From the NCBI GenBank assembly GCA_026413225.1, contig CM048552.1, forward strand, positions 62,139,001-62,203,000: a stretch of DNA of 64,000 nucleotides, read 5' to 3'. The stretch comes from Otis tarda. Taxonomy: Eukaryota > Chordata > Aves > Otidiformes > Otididae. This document shows positions 40,332 through 54,473 of the stretch, piece after piece (the first letter of the stretch is position 1; each line of letters opens with the position of its first letter). The translations under genes and the position numbers were made by a program. Below the pieces are notes generated by a model. That model had not been told where the DNA came from. It saw nothing but the letters and a program-made list of their open reading frames with translations, and did no database searches.

Positions 40332-40562
40332 AGAGCCTGATTCTCTGTTGCACTAAGGTCCTACTATGGCGGCACAAACTGGCCTCATCATAGTTGCAAG
40401 CGCTTGTTAATATGTTAACAAGATAGCATCATGCAGGAATGAGGTACTGACAATACTGCTGCAGATAACGTGTGAGGATGATGTACGCGCACCTTGACAG
40501 TCTATTCCCGTTACAGGAGCAGTGAAAGAGGGCATAAATGTAAACCGAGAAAATCAGGCTCT
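40332..40562. repeat. Possible small inverted-repeat (MITE-like) element
   Basis: The left end reads AGAGCCTGATTCTCTGTT. The reverse complement of the right end reads AGAGCCTGATTTTCTCGGTT. The two ends therefore form imperfect terminal inverted repeats of about 17-20 bases around a 231-bp unit. No clear target-site duplication flanks it (TGTGTCTT against TGGTTTGC). The interior codes for nothing. The end sequence resembles a class of old palindromic repeats common in reptile and bird genomes, which I cannot name with certainty. Confidence 0.5.
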
Positions 40563-41126
40563 TGGTTTGCAGTTACCCTGGATACAGTTTGTAGGATTTA
40601 TATGTTTAATTAATGCAAAATATGGAAGGTTCCACAATCCTATAAAGACAACATGTTAAAGATAGTTTTGCCCAACATTTCTAGAAGAGCAAAACTTGCA
40701 GTAATGGAACAAGGATAATTAAAAGGATTACTAAAGCATTTTGTTTCACTTGTTCTTCTTGGAGTCCTTCATTTTCAAAGTCAGGAAAGACATTTTATGC
40801 CATCTAATTATAACAACTGGGTGGGTTTTTTTAAACAGATTTACTAATTTAAACATAATTAATTCAGTGATGTTCTTACTTGTATACAAGATTAGACTAC
40901 ACGGTAACAACCTCCTAAACTTAAAAACTAAGGTTCAGTGAATTTCATAGACAATACCTCTTTTTTTCCCCTTGTAGAATGGAAAAGAGTGTGCTTTGTA
41001 GGGACTACTCAAAACACTGGCAAAAATACAATTTGCATTTCTGTCCTTGCATAGGGTGATGCATGCATATCCTTTAATTTGTACACATCAGTACACCTAC
41101 TGACTTCAGTGATTCAGACCTCTGAT

Positions 41127-41168
41127 GAAAACCACTGTATTTTCACTGAAAACCACTGTATTTTCACT
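41127..41168 (+). repeat. Perfect 21-bp tandem duplication
   Basis: The 21-base unit beginning GAAAACCACTG and ending TTTTCACT occurs twice head to tail with no mismatch (41127-41147 and 41148-41168). This looks like a recent slippage or end-joining duplication. Confidence 0.95.
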
Positions 41169-41274
41169 TAAACCCACGGGGGAACACCAGATGATTTTAC
41201 AAAGGATTCCATGTGGGGTATCAGTTAAGCAGAACACGCAAATATTGCTTGATGAGTTCTTTCTTTCCCATGCC

Positions 41275-41345
41275 AAAACATTTAAATTCTCTGTGCCTCA
41301 CTCTGAAAAAGCAGGGCTATTAATATTGTAAGCCTTGTAGGTACA
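41275..41345 (+). mobile_element. MIR-like core relic
   Basis: TTAAATTCTCTGTGCCTCAC followed by TCTGAAAAAGCAGGGCTATT resembles the conserved MIR core (CTTAACCTCTCTGTGCCTCA, CATCTGTAAAATGGGGATAA). The match is short and there is no clear head or tail. Confidence 0.4.
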
Positions 41346-44300
41346 TTCAGAGGTTATTATTTATGTATCATTTGAGTGTTATCATAAGAAAAGTGCTAAA
41401 AATAACCTAAAATATTTAGAAAAGATACAGTATCTCGCTCCCACTGGCAGACGTCTGCAGTGCTGAAGTGGTGGAGTACCAAAAGTAAAGAAAAGAAAGT
41501 CGTCCGCCTGACAGTTACAGTTGGGGTTAAACATTGCTCAAATCTGTAGGCAAAGGAACCACTCACCTCTCTGGGTGAATACAAGAAACAGATAAGCTCC
41601 ACGACAGAATCAAGTAAGGATTACAGCCCCTGTGCAAAGTCGCACAGGCGACTGTTGCAATGCAAAATGAAGAGCAAGGTTATGCTCAAGGCATCTGTGG
41701 ACAGAGTGGTTTCTCCAGGTAGTTTTCTGTAAAGACCTGTGTGTTCAGGAAGGGAGGAAAAGGATCAGAAAAGGAAAACAAAGAAGGAGACGAGGACGCA
41801 TGAGGTGCAGTCTCAGAAGTATGGCAATCCCAACTTGGCAAGGGACTGCCACTGTCCAGGTTGCTCCAGAGAGCTGTGAATGCAGGAGCCACGTCCTGCT
41901 GCTTAATTCCTGCTGGGCTGGGCAATAAGACACTTTGCACATTCCTTGCAAATAAGCAGGGTCACTTCAAAGATATTTGGATCCTAGCTGTAAGCCAAAC
42001 AACCCAAAGGTCCTGAAATTTTGTCTGGCTGCTCTGCTCAGTACAGGTAATCAATGTAAAGAGCCAACAAATTATGACATGGCACAAAAACTGACAAATG
42101 GTGGAATCTTTCTGAGTCGACTCTGTGGCCACATCTGCAGAGGTATGCCTTTCAGCACTGGAGCTCGCTCACTCCTTTGGCGAGCGATCAAGCATTCCCA
42201 GCTTGCATCCAAATGTGCACTTTATCTCACACTGAGCTTGCTCAGGTGACAGGCAATATTTTAGGTAATAACCTACTACTTCTCGTTCCTCGCATCTCTA
42301 TGGGAAATTGCTGGTAGTCATGACTTTTGTATTAAAGAAGGTATCAAACACATACAAATGTTTTAAAATAACACATCATTAGGGGGAAAACCCACAACCT
42401 GTGACACTATCTGAAAACACGCATGCAACTGGTGCCAAGCTCTGTCACTTTAAAGCACTTCTGTGGCACCCACCTATGACAGCCCAGCAGTGCACATTTG
42501 TGAATTTCCCACAAGCAGGGAGTAAAATGCTTTTAAAATTCATCTTCTTCCCCCCAACTTCTCCTCTCAGTGAGGGTCTCCGCTGGCTAGTTCCTACCAG
42601 GCAGGTAGAGCAGGATCACTTTTAAGTGACAATTTCTTCCAATATTCGATTTCCACTCCCAAAAGCGTGGGGACACTGGAGTGCCAACACCACAAAGTAC
42701 CCGCAACGTAAAACCGCATATGCTGGAGCAGGATGTGACAGCCCAGGCTACCCCAGGGGTCTGGCAGAAAGTCAGCCCTAGGGCCATCACGTACTGGAGA
42801 CTCAGGTGGTGAAATCCAGGGAGTTTGAACATTTCTGGAGTGCAAAGCTGCTTGTGAAGATGTAATCTGCAAGAGTGGAGGGCAACAGCAGAAACCTGGG
42901 AGAGTGCCATAATTTGTCAAACCACAAAGGTGTAGCTGGGCTCTCTACCTTAGAAAAAATGATGGAATAGCCCACCTTTGGGTTAAAGGGCATTCATACT
43001 GCCTGCAAATAGTGAAGTGAAATTCAAGTAAACCCCTCGCGACTACTCCCCCCCTCTCCCCTAATGCTGAAACAACATCAGAGCTATCCGCCAGTGGTGC
43101 TTAAATGCTTGTGTTTTTCACATCAGAGGCAGGAGTTTTGGACCCCCTGATTCCTATAGTTACATACCTTTGGAAATTAGCATAAACATCTCAGCTGGCT
43201 ACTGATGTGATTAAGATGTGCCTCCACTTGGCAATTTTTCCTTTGAAACAAAGCAAAGGCTTTCATTTGTTAAGTGAAAATTCCCTGGTGGAAACCCCTC
43301 TCTCTTTCTCTCCCATTTCTGACCCCATATTGGGCACTTTAATCTAATTTTGGTTTGAGGTTTTAGAAGTTGAAGGCTGCTTCTGAAGATCACTGAGGGA
43401 AAAGAAATCACTGGGAGGAACACCGCTCTTTGAACTGAACGTCCCTGGCACAATGCACATTGGAAAAGGCACTAAGAGCATTTCCCAATCAATGTAGCCG
43501 TATTTTTCACACCCGGTTAGAAGAAATGGAAACCTGTGGTAAATAATGCTGCTTTGCACAAGTGCAATTACCCCAAATGATAAATTGCCTAATTATTTCA
43601 GCTCTAGAGTCTTTCCCAAGTTCTTTATCCTTTTCTTTGTAGTCACTATCTGCAGAACAAGAGCGTTTGACTGTTACTAATTAGCGAGAGAGAAAGATGC
43701 AGGACACTTAGTAAATTCACCTCCGTTTAAATCCATCTTACAGCTATTTTTCCCCATACAGAAAAAAAAAAGTAATAATTTATTTAAAAGCTGCTCTGCT
43801 GGAAGACATTTTTTTCTCCATGACTACTCTATGATACTAAAACAGTCAGCTTTTGTTTTTTACATTCTCCAGAACGCCAAAAGACTAAAGGCAGAGCAAG
43901 GTTAGATTAACACCCTGAAATTATCTGTAAGGTTGTCTACTTATCAGGCTATTAAATCTTCATTCCTGACTGCACAAAATCTTCATATTGTATCCTGAAC
44001 ACTTATGAACCTGGTGCATCTTGAAAACAAATTCCAAAAAGCAAGTGCTCTTAAAAGTGTTTTGTTCCAGCTCACAACACAATGGCTTTCTGACATCTTG
44101 TTAGGTCCTTGTTCCTTCATTTACACCAACAACAGCAGCAAGGGGCTGTGGATAACTGCCCAATCTTCAGAACATTTCCAGTTCTTCTCAATTTTCTCCT
44201 TTAAATTTGAATAATACTAAGAGTATTGAGAAAGATACCAAAGCATATTCAAAATTTCTATTGCACTAGAAGGTCAAAATAATTTTAACTTATTCTTTCT

Positions 44301-46518
44301 TTAGACCTGAGGGTGTGTTATGCATAGACAAACAAAGAAATACAAAACAAATAGCATTATGTATTTTTTTTTTGTCCCACTTATTACCAGGAACTTTTCT
44401 GAAACTCAACTTTTGTTTATGATGCATGTAAAATCAAAATGTTTTACATATAAAATAATATAACTATTTCATCAAATTCTGAAAACACTGATTTCATATA
44501 GATAGAAAGCATCAAGTCAACAGTACCAAAGAATTAATTCTTCTGCTCGCACAATGTGCCCTAACGTGCTATGCCTCAGTAGCAGCCAGGAAGGATAATT
44601 CCCAGGACTGAGAAAGTAACTGAGTTTTCAGCCTCATTAGATTTGAGACCTAACTAAAGAAGCAACAGAATTTGGTACCAGTTATTAAATGAGTCTTCAT
44701 TCAAGCACCTATTTATCCACCCAGTGTTGGCGAGAAACCAACACTCCAGTCCATACAAGCTATCGGCGTTTCTAGTGTATAAAAGCCCTCAGTCTCCTCT
44801 GACCGAGGCCCTGAATGCCTACCTCAGCAGCTGAAATTCCTCTTCTGAGCAGCTCACTTCCATAGAAAGCATTATGGGGAACTGACCAAAACACTCAAAA
44901 CGTGACTAGTTACACTGAGGTACAAGTTTTTTTGGTTGCTTTAAATGATTTGATTTTGGAAAAGACCTGTAACCTGTCTGTTGAAAACCAAGTATCAAAT
45001 TAGTGGGCAATACTAGTCAAAAATTGGTTCCATCCAGTTCTCTGAGCCAGTAAAATCTATTAACTGATACGAAATGAAAGAGTCCTTAAATAGCACGAAT
45101 TTCCTACTTTTCTTTGCATTTTCCTGACTACTCCCTCTGCACCAGTCTTGCTATCTGGTTAAGTAAGGAAATATTCACTTATATCACTGAAAGACCACTA
45201 TATTTCTAGAGCAAGGGCACACCCAGAAATACCACTTTTTTTTTCCTTCCCCATATTAAAAGGGAAGCATAAGATGAAGCAGGACAAACAATACAAAATC
45301 CAACTCATGCTGATTAAAAGTAACACACAAACACATTGTTAGGAATGGAAATTATTTAAATACATACGTGCTGCCAGGGCGTTAGAGAAGGGGGGAGGTG
45401 CGGGAAAGCTGGGGGAGAGGAGGTCACAAGAAGTTCATTCTACCAAGAACTGCTTTACATAATCATGAAATGCAAACTAGTTTCCATTCCTTCTGGCACA
45501 GGCTCATTCAGCCTTCACTTTGAATGCTTATTGACAAATAAATGGACTGGTTACTTCCTATTAATGCCACCTAATTTATGTACATACCTGGAGGAAAAAT
45601 TCCATTTTGACCTCACATTCATACCAGTTAAGATAATTTTAAAGCTATGAATATGTTGAATACAAGTTTAATTTCATCTTGGTTGCTGCTGGGGGTTTGC
45701 CATTTCTCAACAAATTAGGCCTGTGTTCTCCTCAGCTCAGCTTTCGCACCTTATGCATATAACATGTGCACTTCAGGAACCTGTGCTGAACTTTTAGATG
45801 AAAGACCTTCTTTCTTTTCTTCAGCCACAATTCTCTCTCCCTTCTCTTCTCTCTCGTATGCAGGCATGTGAGCACACGTGCACACACACAACCTGTTAGC
45901 CATTTCTGTTTTATGAGCTGTTCCCCAATACCTCTTCTCCTCTCCTTTCTTCCTCTGCCTGTGAAAAATCATTACCAAGAAAGTGACTCTTGAGATTTGT
46001 GAAAACAAGTATCACTATTGTCCTGACCAGGGAAAGTGCTATTAAAGCAAGATTTTATCCCTGAATCTTGAAGGCATTTCAGAAGCAGACAGTTCAGTGG
46101 AGATCCCCACAGCAAGATGCCAGGGCTGACCAGTGTCCCCTGAAGAATCTGTCTGTGAATCTGGGGATGTGGAAGGATCTCATTCCAAATGGATGCAAAC
46201 TAATGTAGAGCTTGAAAATGCTTCTTTATTTAGTTTAGTTTTTAATATTCCCCAGGAGACAAATTACTGCTTGATGAATGCGATTGACTGCTGACGCTGA
46301 GACACAGTGTGGGGTCCTGACACAGGTGTCCAAGGCCACCCTCTCTCATTTGTAAGTTCTCTCAGGGCCTGATGGCTTGGTTTCTCTGATTTCCTCCATC
46401 TGAGGTTGTGCCTATGGCTGGCTGTCCTCTTTTTCATTGCTAGGTACTTACAATTCAGCAGCACATACCTTATGGATAACCTTTTGATGCCTAACTACCA
46501 TGAAAAAACCCAATACAC

Positions 46519-46546
46519 ATATACATACATATATATATATATATTA
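46519..46546 (+). repeat. (TA)n microsatellite
   Basis: ATACATACAT runs into eight or so AT units ending ATATTA. It is a simple AT dinucleotide tract inside the TBXAS1 intron. Confidence 0.9.
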
Positions 46547-49500
46547 GAATAACACCCTTCTGGACTTGACCTCTGCCTCCCACACAAAAAACTCCCAAGT
46601 GCTAGACAGACTGCCATCAAAAGATCAGGCGCTTGTACCCCTGAAGGGCATCCCCATTCCCAAGAAGTCATGCCACGTACACCTCTCTTCCTGTGACACA
46701 CAGCTCCTCTGGGAATACTGGTGAAAGTATGCCCCTCTCAGAGTTGTGGAGGGGGGGGTGGTGCTATTTACTGTAATTTAAACTCATCTCCTTATTCACT
46801 TCTGCAAGGCTCAACTGCCCAGTGCAAAATTTGACCTATCAATCAAACTATGCTCTACCTTGCAAATAACGTCACCTACCTGTAGCTAAAAAGTTAACAC
46901 TGATACTGATCGTTAGCATTGATTAAACATTGATATTGGTATGAATTTGGTTTTCTCTATCCCTGGGGGAAGTACATTGGTTGCCACATAATGTCCAGAG
47001 TGGTACACAGGAGCAGTTAGGATATGAATCCTGAAGAAAACTGTAACCAGTCTCTTACTCAGTAGTGATATTTTTCCTTAGATTAAAAGCAAATACGCTC
47101 TTTCCCTTGTAAAAGCCTCAGATGGAAGGTGATGGGAAAGGAATAGAAACATGGGGAAGATGCATCCTTCCTTCTACTTCCTCTTTAAACAAATCTGTCT
47201 AATCATATTTAAAGTACTGTATTATTAAGATCTTCATCAGTAAATGTTCCATGTCACTAGAAAAAAAATCTATTATTTAACATGAACCCTGTAACAGTGA
47301 TAATGGGTCAATTATCATGAGGATGGCAAAATACCTGGAAAATTCAGGGGTGGAAATGAGTATCTGTCTAGTACACACTACCTGAGACTCAGTTTTGCTC
47401 AAGAATAGCAATAAGGCAGAGTCACTGAAGAACATGTGGCATTGCAAGCAAAAGAGAAAACAGTCTTCACAGGCAAGAAACCGATAAGCTTGAACTGAAC
47501 AAACAGAAAAAATAAAATATAAAAAAAAAAAAACAACCAAAACCCAACACTTTGGTAATGAGGGGTAAATTAACCCTGCAATGTCAATAACAACAACAAA
47601 AAGTTCCTTGAAATATGGGCACATTAATCATCTCAACAACACCTCATTCCAGGTCACATAGAATCACCAGTTCTCAGCTGTCAAAAGGATTTCCCCAGGA
47701 AAGAAATAAATTTTTTTCCATAGCTAGGTTGTCTTTTTGGTAGGGTTCTTGGAAAAGTCAAGGAAGGGGGACAACACCCCTTCCTTGAAGATATCACTGG
47801 GGTTTAAAACACTGACTTTATTCCTGTAAGCTAACAGTAGACTTTTCAAAAAAGCAAAGCCAAAACGTTTCTAAAAGACACCCTGGATTGATCAGCTGTT
47901 TGACTCAACTCTTCCTGTATTATAAATAACCTGACTCTCCAGGAAGTGCTTATCTTTTTAAGAGGTACCTGCAGAGAGCAGAGACCTGTAAATACAGTGT
48001 AGGAACTACAAATACTTGTTAAGCAAAAAGAATTGCCCTCATGTGGCTCGCAGCTGGTCACACTCTTCCTGCTTGCTGTACATTCTGCCAAAGGATGACT
48101 GTGGGTGTCTGCAAACCACAGCCTCTTTAAAGTGGGAGGAAGCAACGGGAATCTTCCAGAAAAGCTTCTCAGACAACTCCTCTGGCTGGCACTGTGAGAG
48201 TGCCTGGGACAGAAAGCAACTTGTGCAAAAAGACACCTGCTAAAGCTTGCACAGTGAACAAATTGAGCCCAAGCTTCCCCCTCAGCACTTAAGTCTAGGA
48301 ATAGGCTTCTGGTGAAGCAGGCGAATATGAGGTGGGCTTGGGCACAGAGCTTGCTCAGGCTACCTGTCCTTATACAGCAGAGATACAAGTCATTGAAGAC
48401 ACCAAAGCCCCAAGCCTCAGAGGTCCTCAAGTGGTCGAAAGTTAGGAAGAGTTAGGAACCAAAATAACCTCTGCCTAAGAAAAGTGACTGTGGGTCTCTC
48501 AAGTCCAAGGCTTGCATTCAAATCAGTAGATTCTAGGTACTAAGAGAAGGGGGAAAATGCAGGGAAGGGCTTATTGTCTTCTCCTATCTTACCAGTCTTC
48601 AACCTGTATGCACAGAAGCACCATGAGACAAAGATAATTAACTGATTTCAGACACTGAGCAATTGTATGAAGAACTGCAGAAATATAACCCAACAGCATT
48701 CGGTCTCTACATGTTTGAAAGCATCTTTTTATTTGTTAACAACAAAACTGATTGCTGACAGATGACACTCATGAATGACATGAAGCTCTGCAACATCTTC
48801 TTACACAAATAAAGAAATCAAAGAAGGTCATTTCCTTCAGCAGAATAAACAGCAACACCATACAATATTGCTTGTGCTTACTGGTTTTGTAGGTTTTGTA
48901 TGTGTATGTATGTGTAACAGAGACTCTCTTCTGTGGACTTTTTTTCAGAAACTATTTACAATTCAGGCTCCCTTGATAAATGCAAGCCTTCACCGTCAGC
49001 AATATTTGCTTAGTGAAGCTTAGTCTCTGTAGTTGCAAGCTTCTGAGAGGATAGTGCCTTGAGATACTGCATGAAAGGCACCAAACTCATGCAAATTGTT
49101 GTGGTAATTCCCTGACAGTGCCATCTCTCTGACTTTCACCTCTCATTTTCACTAATGCTCAGAGAAAGCAGGCTGCTACCAAGGAGACTCTCTGCATAAA
49201 CAGCAGTGAGTAAAAATAAAGTACTCCATCAGGCACAGAGACAACACAGAAATGGTCCTACTTCTCACTGCTCTCTGGGAATTTTATGGGAAGGGAAAAT
49301 TTTTAAACAGCAAAATCTCCTTTACAATTAGACACCTCCATTAGACTGCAGAGATATTAGTGAAGGACCTCTTCAACATGAAGAACAGAACCATAAGCCA
49401 GTGTAAAACAGTATGACGCCACTCAAGCCAATGATGACGTGCTAAGCTACCCTAGATAAGCAACAGCCACACCTAGTGTGTGTGATAAATTAGAGTGCCA

Positions 49501-51494
49501 AAGTCACAAATCGTAAAGGAGGAGCTTATGGGTCAGTCCATTCACAACGGACCACACATAGCAGTTAAAATGGAATTAAACTGTACATCTTCATAAATTA
49601 AACTATGAATTGCAATGACTTTGGGCTGGCATGATTCAATATTATTGACATGCAGGAATCCAGTTGAAATACTTTGGTCAACATTTTCAATTAGATTTTT
49701 TAAAAAATATTCCTGCATCTTAGAGCAACAGAAAAAGCAAATATTTACGGGAATAGGAAGATTTCTTTCCATTAAAGAAAAACCTCCAAACCTCCATTTA
49801 AATAGTAAGAGAGTATGACATGAGTTTGAGGTTTCTTTAAACTTTATAGGCTCCAGTCAGTTGTGAAAATGTTAAGTCACATCAGCACTGAGGTTACGTT
49901 AGTGTTTTGTGTGAACAGGAAATTGGATGGAGTAGAGACATGTTGGGACTATCCTGCTCTTCATTCACCTACACATTGATGTTTCTAAATCTCATATCAA
50001 GCGGTGATAAATAAGAGCTGTACATGGCATTTCAAAAACAGAACGGAAAACCCAGTTGGTCTTGCAGTCTCCAATGAATGTTTTACAGTAATAGGTGTCC
50101 TTTCTTTATTTACTTTTATTTACTTTTTTACTCCTCCTGACTCATGTGTTCTCCTTCACCTTTGTTAGAGGTTCTGAAAGTATTCCTAGGCACTAGCAGT
50201 GAGGAGGAGCAAACTGCTGCTCCATCTAAGCTTCACCAGACCTCTTCCGGGTAGCACAGAGCTGCTGCAGCCTTATGTATTAGTGCAGCAACACATTTCT
50301 CAGGTATTTGAGCAAGTTTCTGCAACTAGCACCAGGCCTTTACTGCAACTGTTTCACACGGTGCCGTAAGTAATAAAGAGGTTAATGTAGATATGAGCTA
50401 AAACCCAGAATTTGGTACCAAGTCTTCCCATTCGTTAATGTAAGACATGGTTGTCTACTACTGAGAATGTGCAGTAAATTATTCCTGAAGCTGAGATTAG
50501 AATTCAGGGTGCTCCTTGCTTCAGATTTCTCTACGCTTGACACCTTCAAGTATGCATTTCTTTATTACATGGAGGCAGAGCAGTTCATTCTTAGACCTCT
50601 TTCGCCCTCCTTAGCTGCCCCAAAGCATACTTGCTTTCCTTCCCTCAAGAAAATAACCTCATCTCAGCGGTTTAAGCTGATCTGTTTATTTTGCAACAGG
50701 TCAGGAGCACATACACAGCCACTTAACCACATTTCACCTAATGGCAACAAATAACTCCTTATGAGAAGTTGATCACTTACGTTTCTGCAATCTATTTTGT
50801 GCCACTACTCTTCCTGTCTAAAATTGTGTAGTCCAGTAAAACAAGCAAACAAACAGAGATAATTTATAATTGTGAATGACTCAGGCTTGAGAGAAGGAAG
50901 AAGGGAGGGAGAGAGACATTTAAATGCTAAAATGGGAAGAGAGGGAAGAAAGAGAGACCTCACACTAAAGGAATCCCCAGCATGGAAGAGGCAGCAATTT
51001 TTCATGCCCTAAGCACCGTGGCTTAGGACAAAACACACAGAGCTGCTCAGAGCGCAGCAGGGCTTGGAAGCAAATGTCCATCTGCTCAGAATGAATGGGT
51101 GCTACAGGCTTGCTAAGCTTTTGCTAAGGACACACATGCACAAAAATAAATAAAAAGCAGTTTGGTCTTGCAACAAAATAATCAGTCACAAGTGCAAAAT
51201 CTGTTCATAAAGTGCATGCCTTCTGCAGGGCACTTTCACAACTCTGTGCAGGGATCATTTTGGACTGAAATTGAGAGGGTAAATCCCACGGGTGCATTCC
51301 TTCTCACCCAGTTAATGTGGGTAAAAATACCTCTTTCAAACTGTATAGCCTCTAACAGTTTACGGATGGTTAGCCACAAACCCTATAAAAATAACCTGGT
51401 CTTTTTTTCCTCCCCGTCCTCTTTTACCAGTATATACCAGGCTAGCTTCACAACTGATGCAAGTCACACCTGCACTAATACCAAACATGTTCTA

Positions 51495-51524
51495 TCAGTT
51501 TACGCCCCTCTGAAGATCTGACCC
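51495..51524. repeat. Decayed palindromic interspersed relic, end fragment
   Basis: CAGTTTACGCCCCTCTGAAG followed by ATCTGACCCC resembles the end of the same old repeat class (GATTTACACCAGCTGAGGATCTGGCCC). It is the inverse of the left edge of the 25279 relic. It is only 30 bases, so chance similarity is possible. Confidence 0.35.
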
Positions 51525-53560
51525 CTCTCTGCTGTCCTGGAAACAGATCTATGGTCTCTGCAGAAAGTAATATTCTTTTACGCACGCACAGATGTAGGCG
51601 TCCTGCCCCCACGGCTCATCGTTAACTCTCTTTTCATCTTGTTTATTTTGTCTTCACACTATCAAAGCAAGCTGCACACCCAGCAACAAACTTGCAGAAG
51701 ATAGCAAATAGGTGCATCTTATTTTCAGTGGATGGCCTTTCACAGGGCACATACTACACCCCTAAGGGATTCATGAAGAGGACCAGGTCAGAGTCTTCAC
51801 GATTTTAATTTCAGTCCACCTGTTAGAGGAATTATGCTCAAGCTTGTCTTTCCCAGTGCAGTTGGAACAGATACAGGAATTCACAGGTAGAAAATGGGAA
51901 GATGCAGTGCATGGTGACAGTAGTCACCCACTCAGTACCCTGTCTCTCTGCTTCCCCGGAGATGATGATAAGCTGTGTGCTCCCTTTCTCTGCATCCCAA
52001 AAATCCAAACAGAGGTAAGGAGATCCTGTCCTCTACAATAACTGAGGATAGAGGTTTCTCCTGCTTGCCTGGTCCACATACTCTGAAATGGGCCAGGTGC
52101 CTCTTCCCACTTCCAGGAAAAGAGACCTCATCCAGCCATTACATTGAAATATCAGACAAGAAAAGATCTAAAAAGCCCTTCAGCAAACATATGAGGAACG
52201 TCCTGGAGGTGAAAAAAAAAGAAAGAGGTGACAATCCATGACTTGCTCCAGGCACTGTTTTCTGAGGACACTTGCCTGGAAGTGGCATCTCTACAGTGTA
52301 TTCAGGCAGTGTGGTGGAGAGTGGCAGAGAGGTCTCCCAGGACAGCTCTGACACAAACTGGCCAATATACAACATAGCAGTACAACACAGTCAGTTGGCC
52401 TTTCCCTCTCCTCTGGGCTCCCAACTCTGGGCACAGCACTGGGGCTGGACCACTTCCAGCACCTAACAGCGTATTTCTGCACCACACCACAGCAGCTTGC
52501 ACCAAGCTAGCGCAGGGATCTCTATCACAGCAGCGCCTTGGCTTTCTCCTTCCCCTTCACGCTATCCATTCTGCTAAGGTAACCACTGTGCAAGCAAGAC
52601 AGATGAAGATCAGAAAAAACTCAGGGGTATCCTCAAGTACAACACCCAGAGACACCAAATATGGCTGTATGCCCAGAGGGACCAGCCTTGCTGTCCTTAC
52701 TGGATGTCACAAGGTCACTGTGCTTTGAGTTTTTGAGTGGTGTGCCAAAAAACCTGGAACTGTGCCTGCCATTTATAGCAGCTTTTCTCAGATGGCTCTC
52801 ACATGTCTTTATAAACTTTAGTAAATGAATGTATAAACTAGGTCTATCTACACATAAATCACTCTGTCTACCACCAAAGTACAGCCATCTCTGGGATGAT
52901 ATACAGCAGCTGCTGTAAAATCCGACCGCAGCTCTACACCACAGCTTAGGGCAATAAAACATGCTGCATGAGGCAACTGAAATGGTTGGAGGAAGGAAGG
53001 GGGATGAGGTGGAGAGCATTTTGTAGTTATAATTACCTGAGTATACATTTGGCTGAAGAGGGTACTGTGTTTAACACTTACATATCTGCAAATCAAAGCA
53101 GTCTTCCACCACCTGTCAAAACAACCTGACTGTACCATTCTCCATGTTCTGGCCTTCTACAGCCTTTCTGAAAACTGCGAAGCACCTTCATAAGAGCAAA
53201 CTGATGTACTAAGCACAAGCAATAACCTAATCAAATTTCTTAGCAACTGACTTGATAACTAACTATGAGCCTCTAGCTGCTATGCCCCCTCCGTTCCTCT
53301 CCCTTGCATGACAACTGAACACAGCATCTATATATTCCCTGTTTTAAAATAGCTTCTGCTCCCGTAACTTGCAAACCGTTTGCATAGATCTTATTTTCTA
53401 GGCTAAAAGTAGTTAATTGCAGTCACTAAGGGGACTGAGCTCCTTCATTCTTTTCCTTATTCTGGAATTGACTCCTTGAGCAGTGCATTGTCCCCCCTCA
53501 AGTAATGAGCTGTTTATAATAGGAAATCTTTTGAAGGATAGGGCTGTAAGCAATTGGTGA

Positions 53561-53671
53561 GTTAATGGCTGTCTGCAGGGCAAATATAGCTAGTCACCTT
53601 TCTATGTACTTACACAGAAAAGTTTACTAATTCATACACCCATCTACAGACCCCACATAGGAATGGCATCA
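53561..53671 (+). repeat. 111-bp direct duplication, copy A
   Basis: This block, from GTTAATGGCTGTCTGCAGGG to GGAATGGCATCA, recurs at 54474-54584 in the same orientation and without gaps. I count 5 mismatches in 111 bases by reading both copies. The two starts are 913 bp apart. It resembles no transposon family I recognise and holds no open frame of note. Confidence 0.95.
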
Positions 53672-54473
53672 GGTAATCTATGAATTATCTGATATCAAGG
53701 ACAGCAGATGAACAGTTATTCTTCTCTCCCTCTTTTCCTTGGCTATACAGCCATATATGCCTCACCTAAAGCTAAACCTGAAAACTAGTAAAGTATGGGG
53801 AAGTTATTTGAAAGGTACTTCCAATCAATATATGACGTGAGACAGCATAGTTTGAGATGAGGCCACCAGTTTGGGTTGAGGCACCACACAGACTGCATAC
53901 AGTGCTGACCTGCAAAAATAATCCATTTACTTTGAGTGCCATCTCTCTACACTAAGTTTTAATTTCTCTGCCACGAGTATCCCTAGCTTTGCAACCTCTC
54001 CTAGGTACTGCAAAAGTTGAAATTATTAGCAAAATATTGTTAGAGAATCAAGAGAGTCAAGCATTATTCATTTGAATGAGATTATTACTGAAATACTACT
54101 AATATTAAGTGACAGCTCAGACAGACCAGATACAACATAGGGTCTACTTAGTGCTCTGGCTTGGATTGGGAGCATACTCACAGGCAAGCCTCTTGCACTG
54201 GGTCATACTGCAGTCTCCAGCTGCACAGCAAGTGCTCATTTAACTGGAACTAAGCCAGAAGATTGGTCCAACTGCTAAAGGAAATTCGGTACACAGGACC
54301 AGACTAGAACTAACCCAAAATAAACTCTCCTGAGACGCCTGCAGTGTGCATGCACCAGTCCTCACTACCAGTTGTGCTAGATGACGAATCTGTGCCTACG
54401 GGAGCACATTACTTGTTGACACAGATGTAACCATATACATGGTGTTCCTGTATGAAATATCTATAAGCAGTCA

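Noticed and set aside
48290-48330. Minus-strand ACFTRSL, considered as the TBXAS1 stretch after the K-helix (FTREA)
   Set aside because: The flanking residues do not match P450 on either side and no splice sites fit.
47846-48430. 194-codon minus-strand open frame, the longest outside CR1
   Set aside because: It is rich in Ser, Cys and Phe with no domain texture, no coding-like codon bias and no plausible splice context. Looks like a chance frame.
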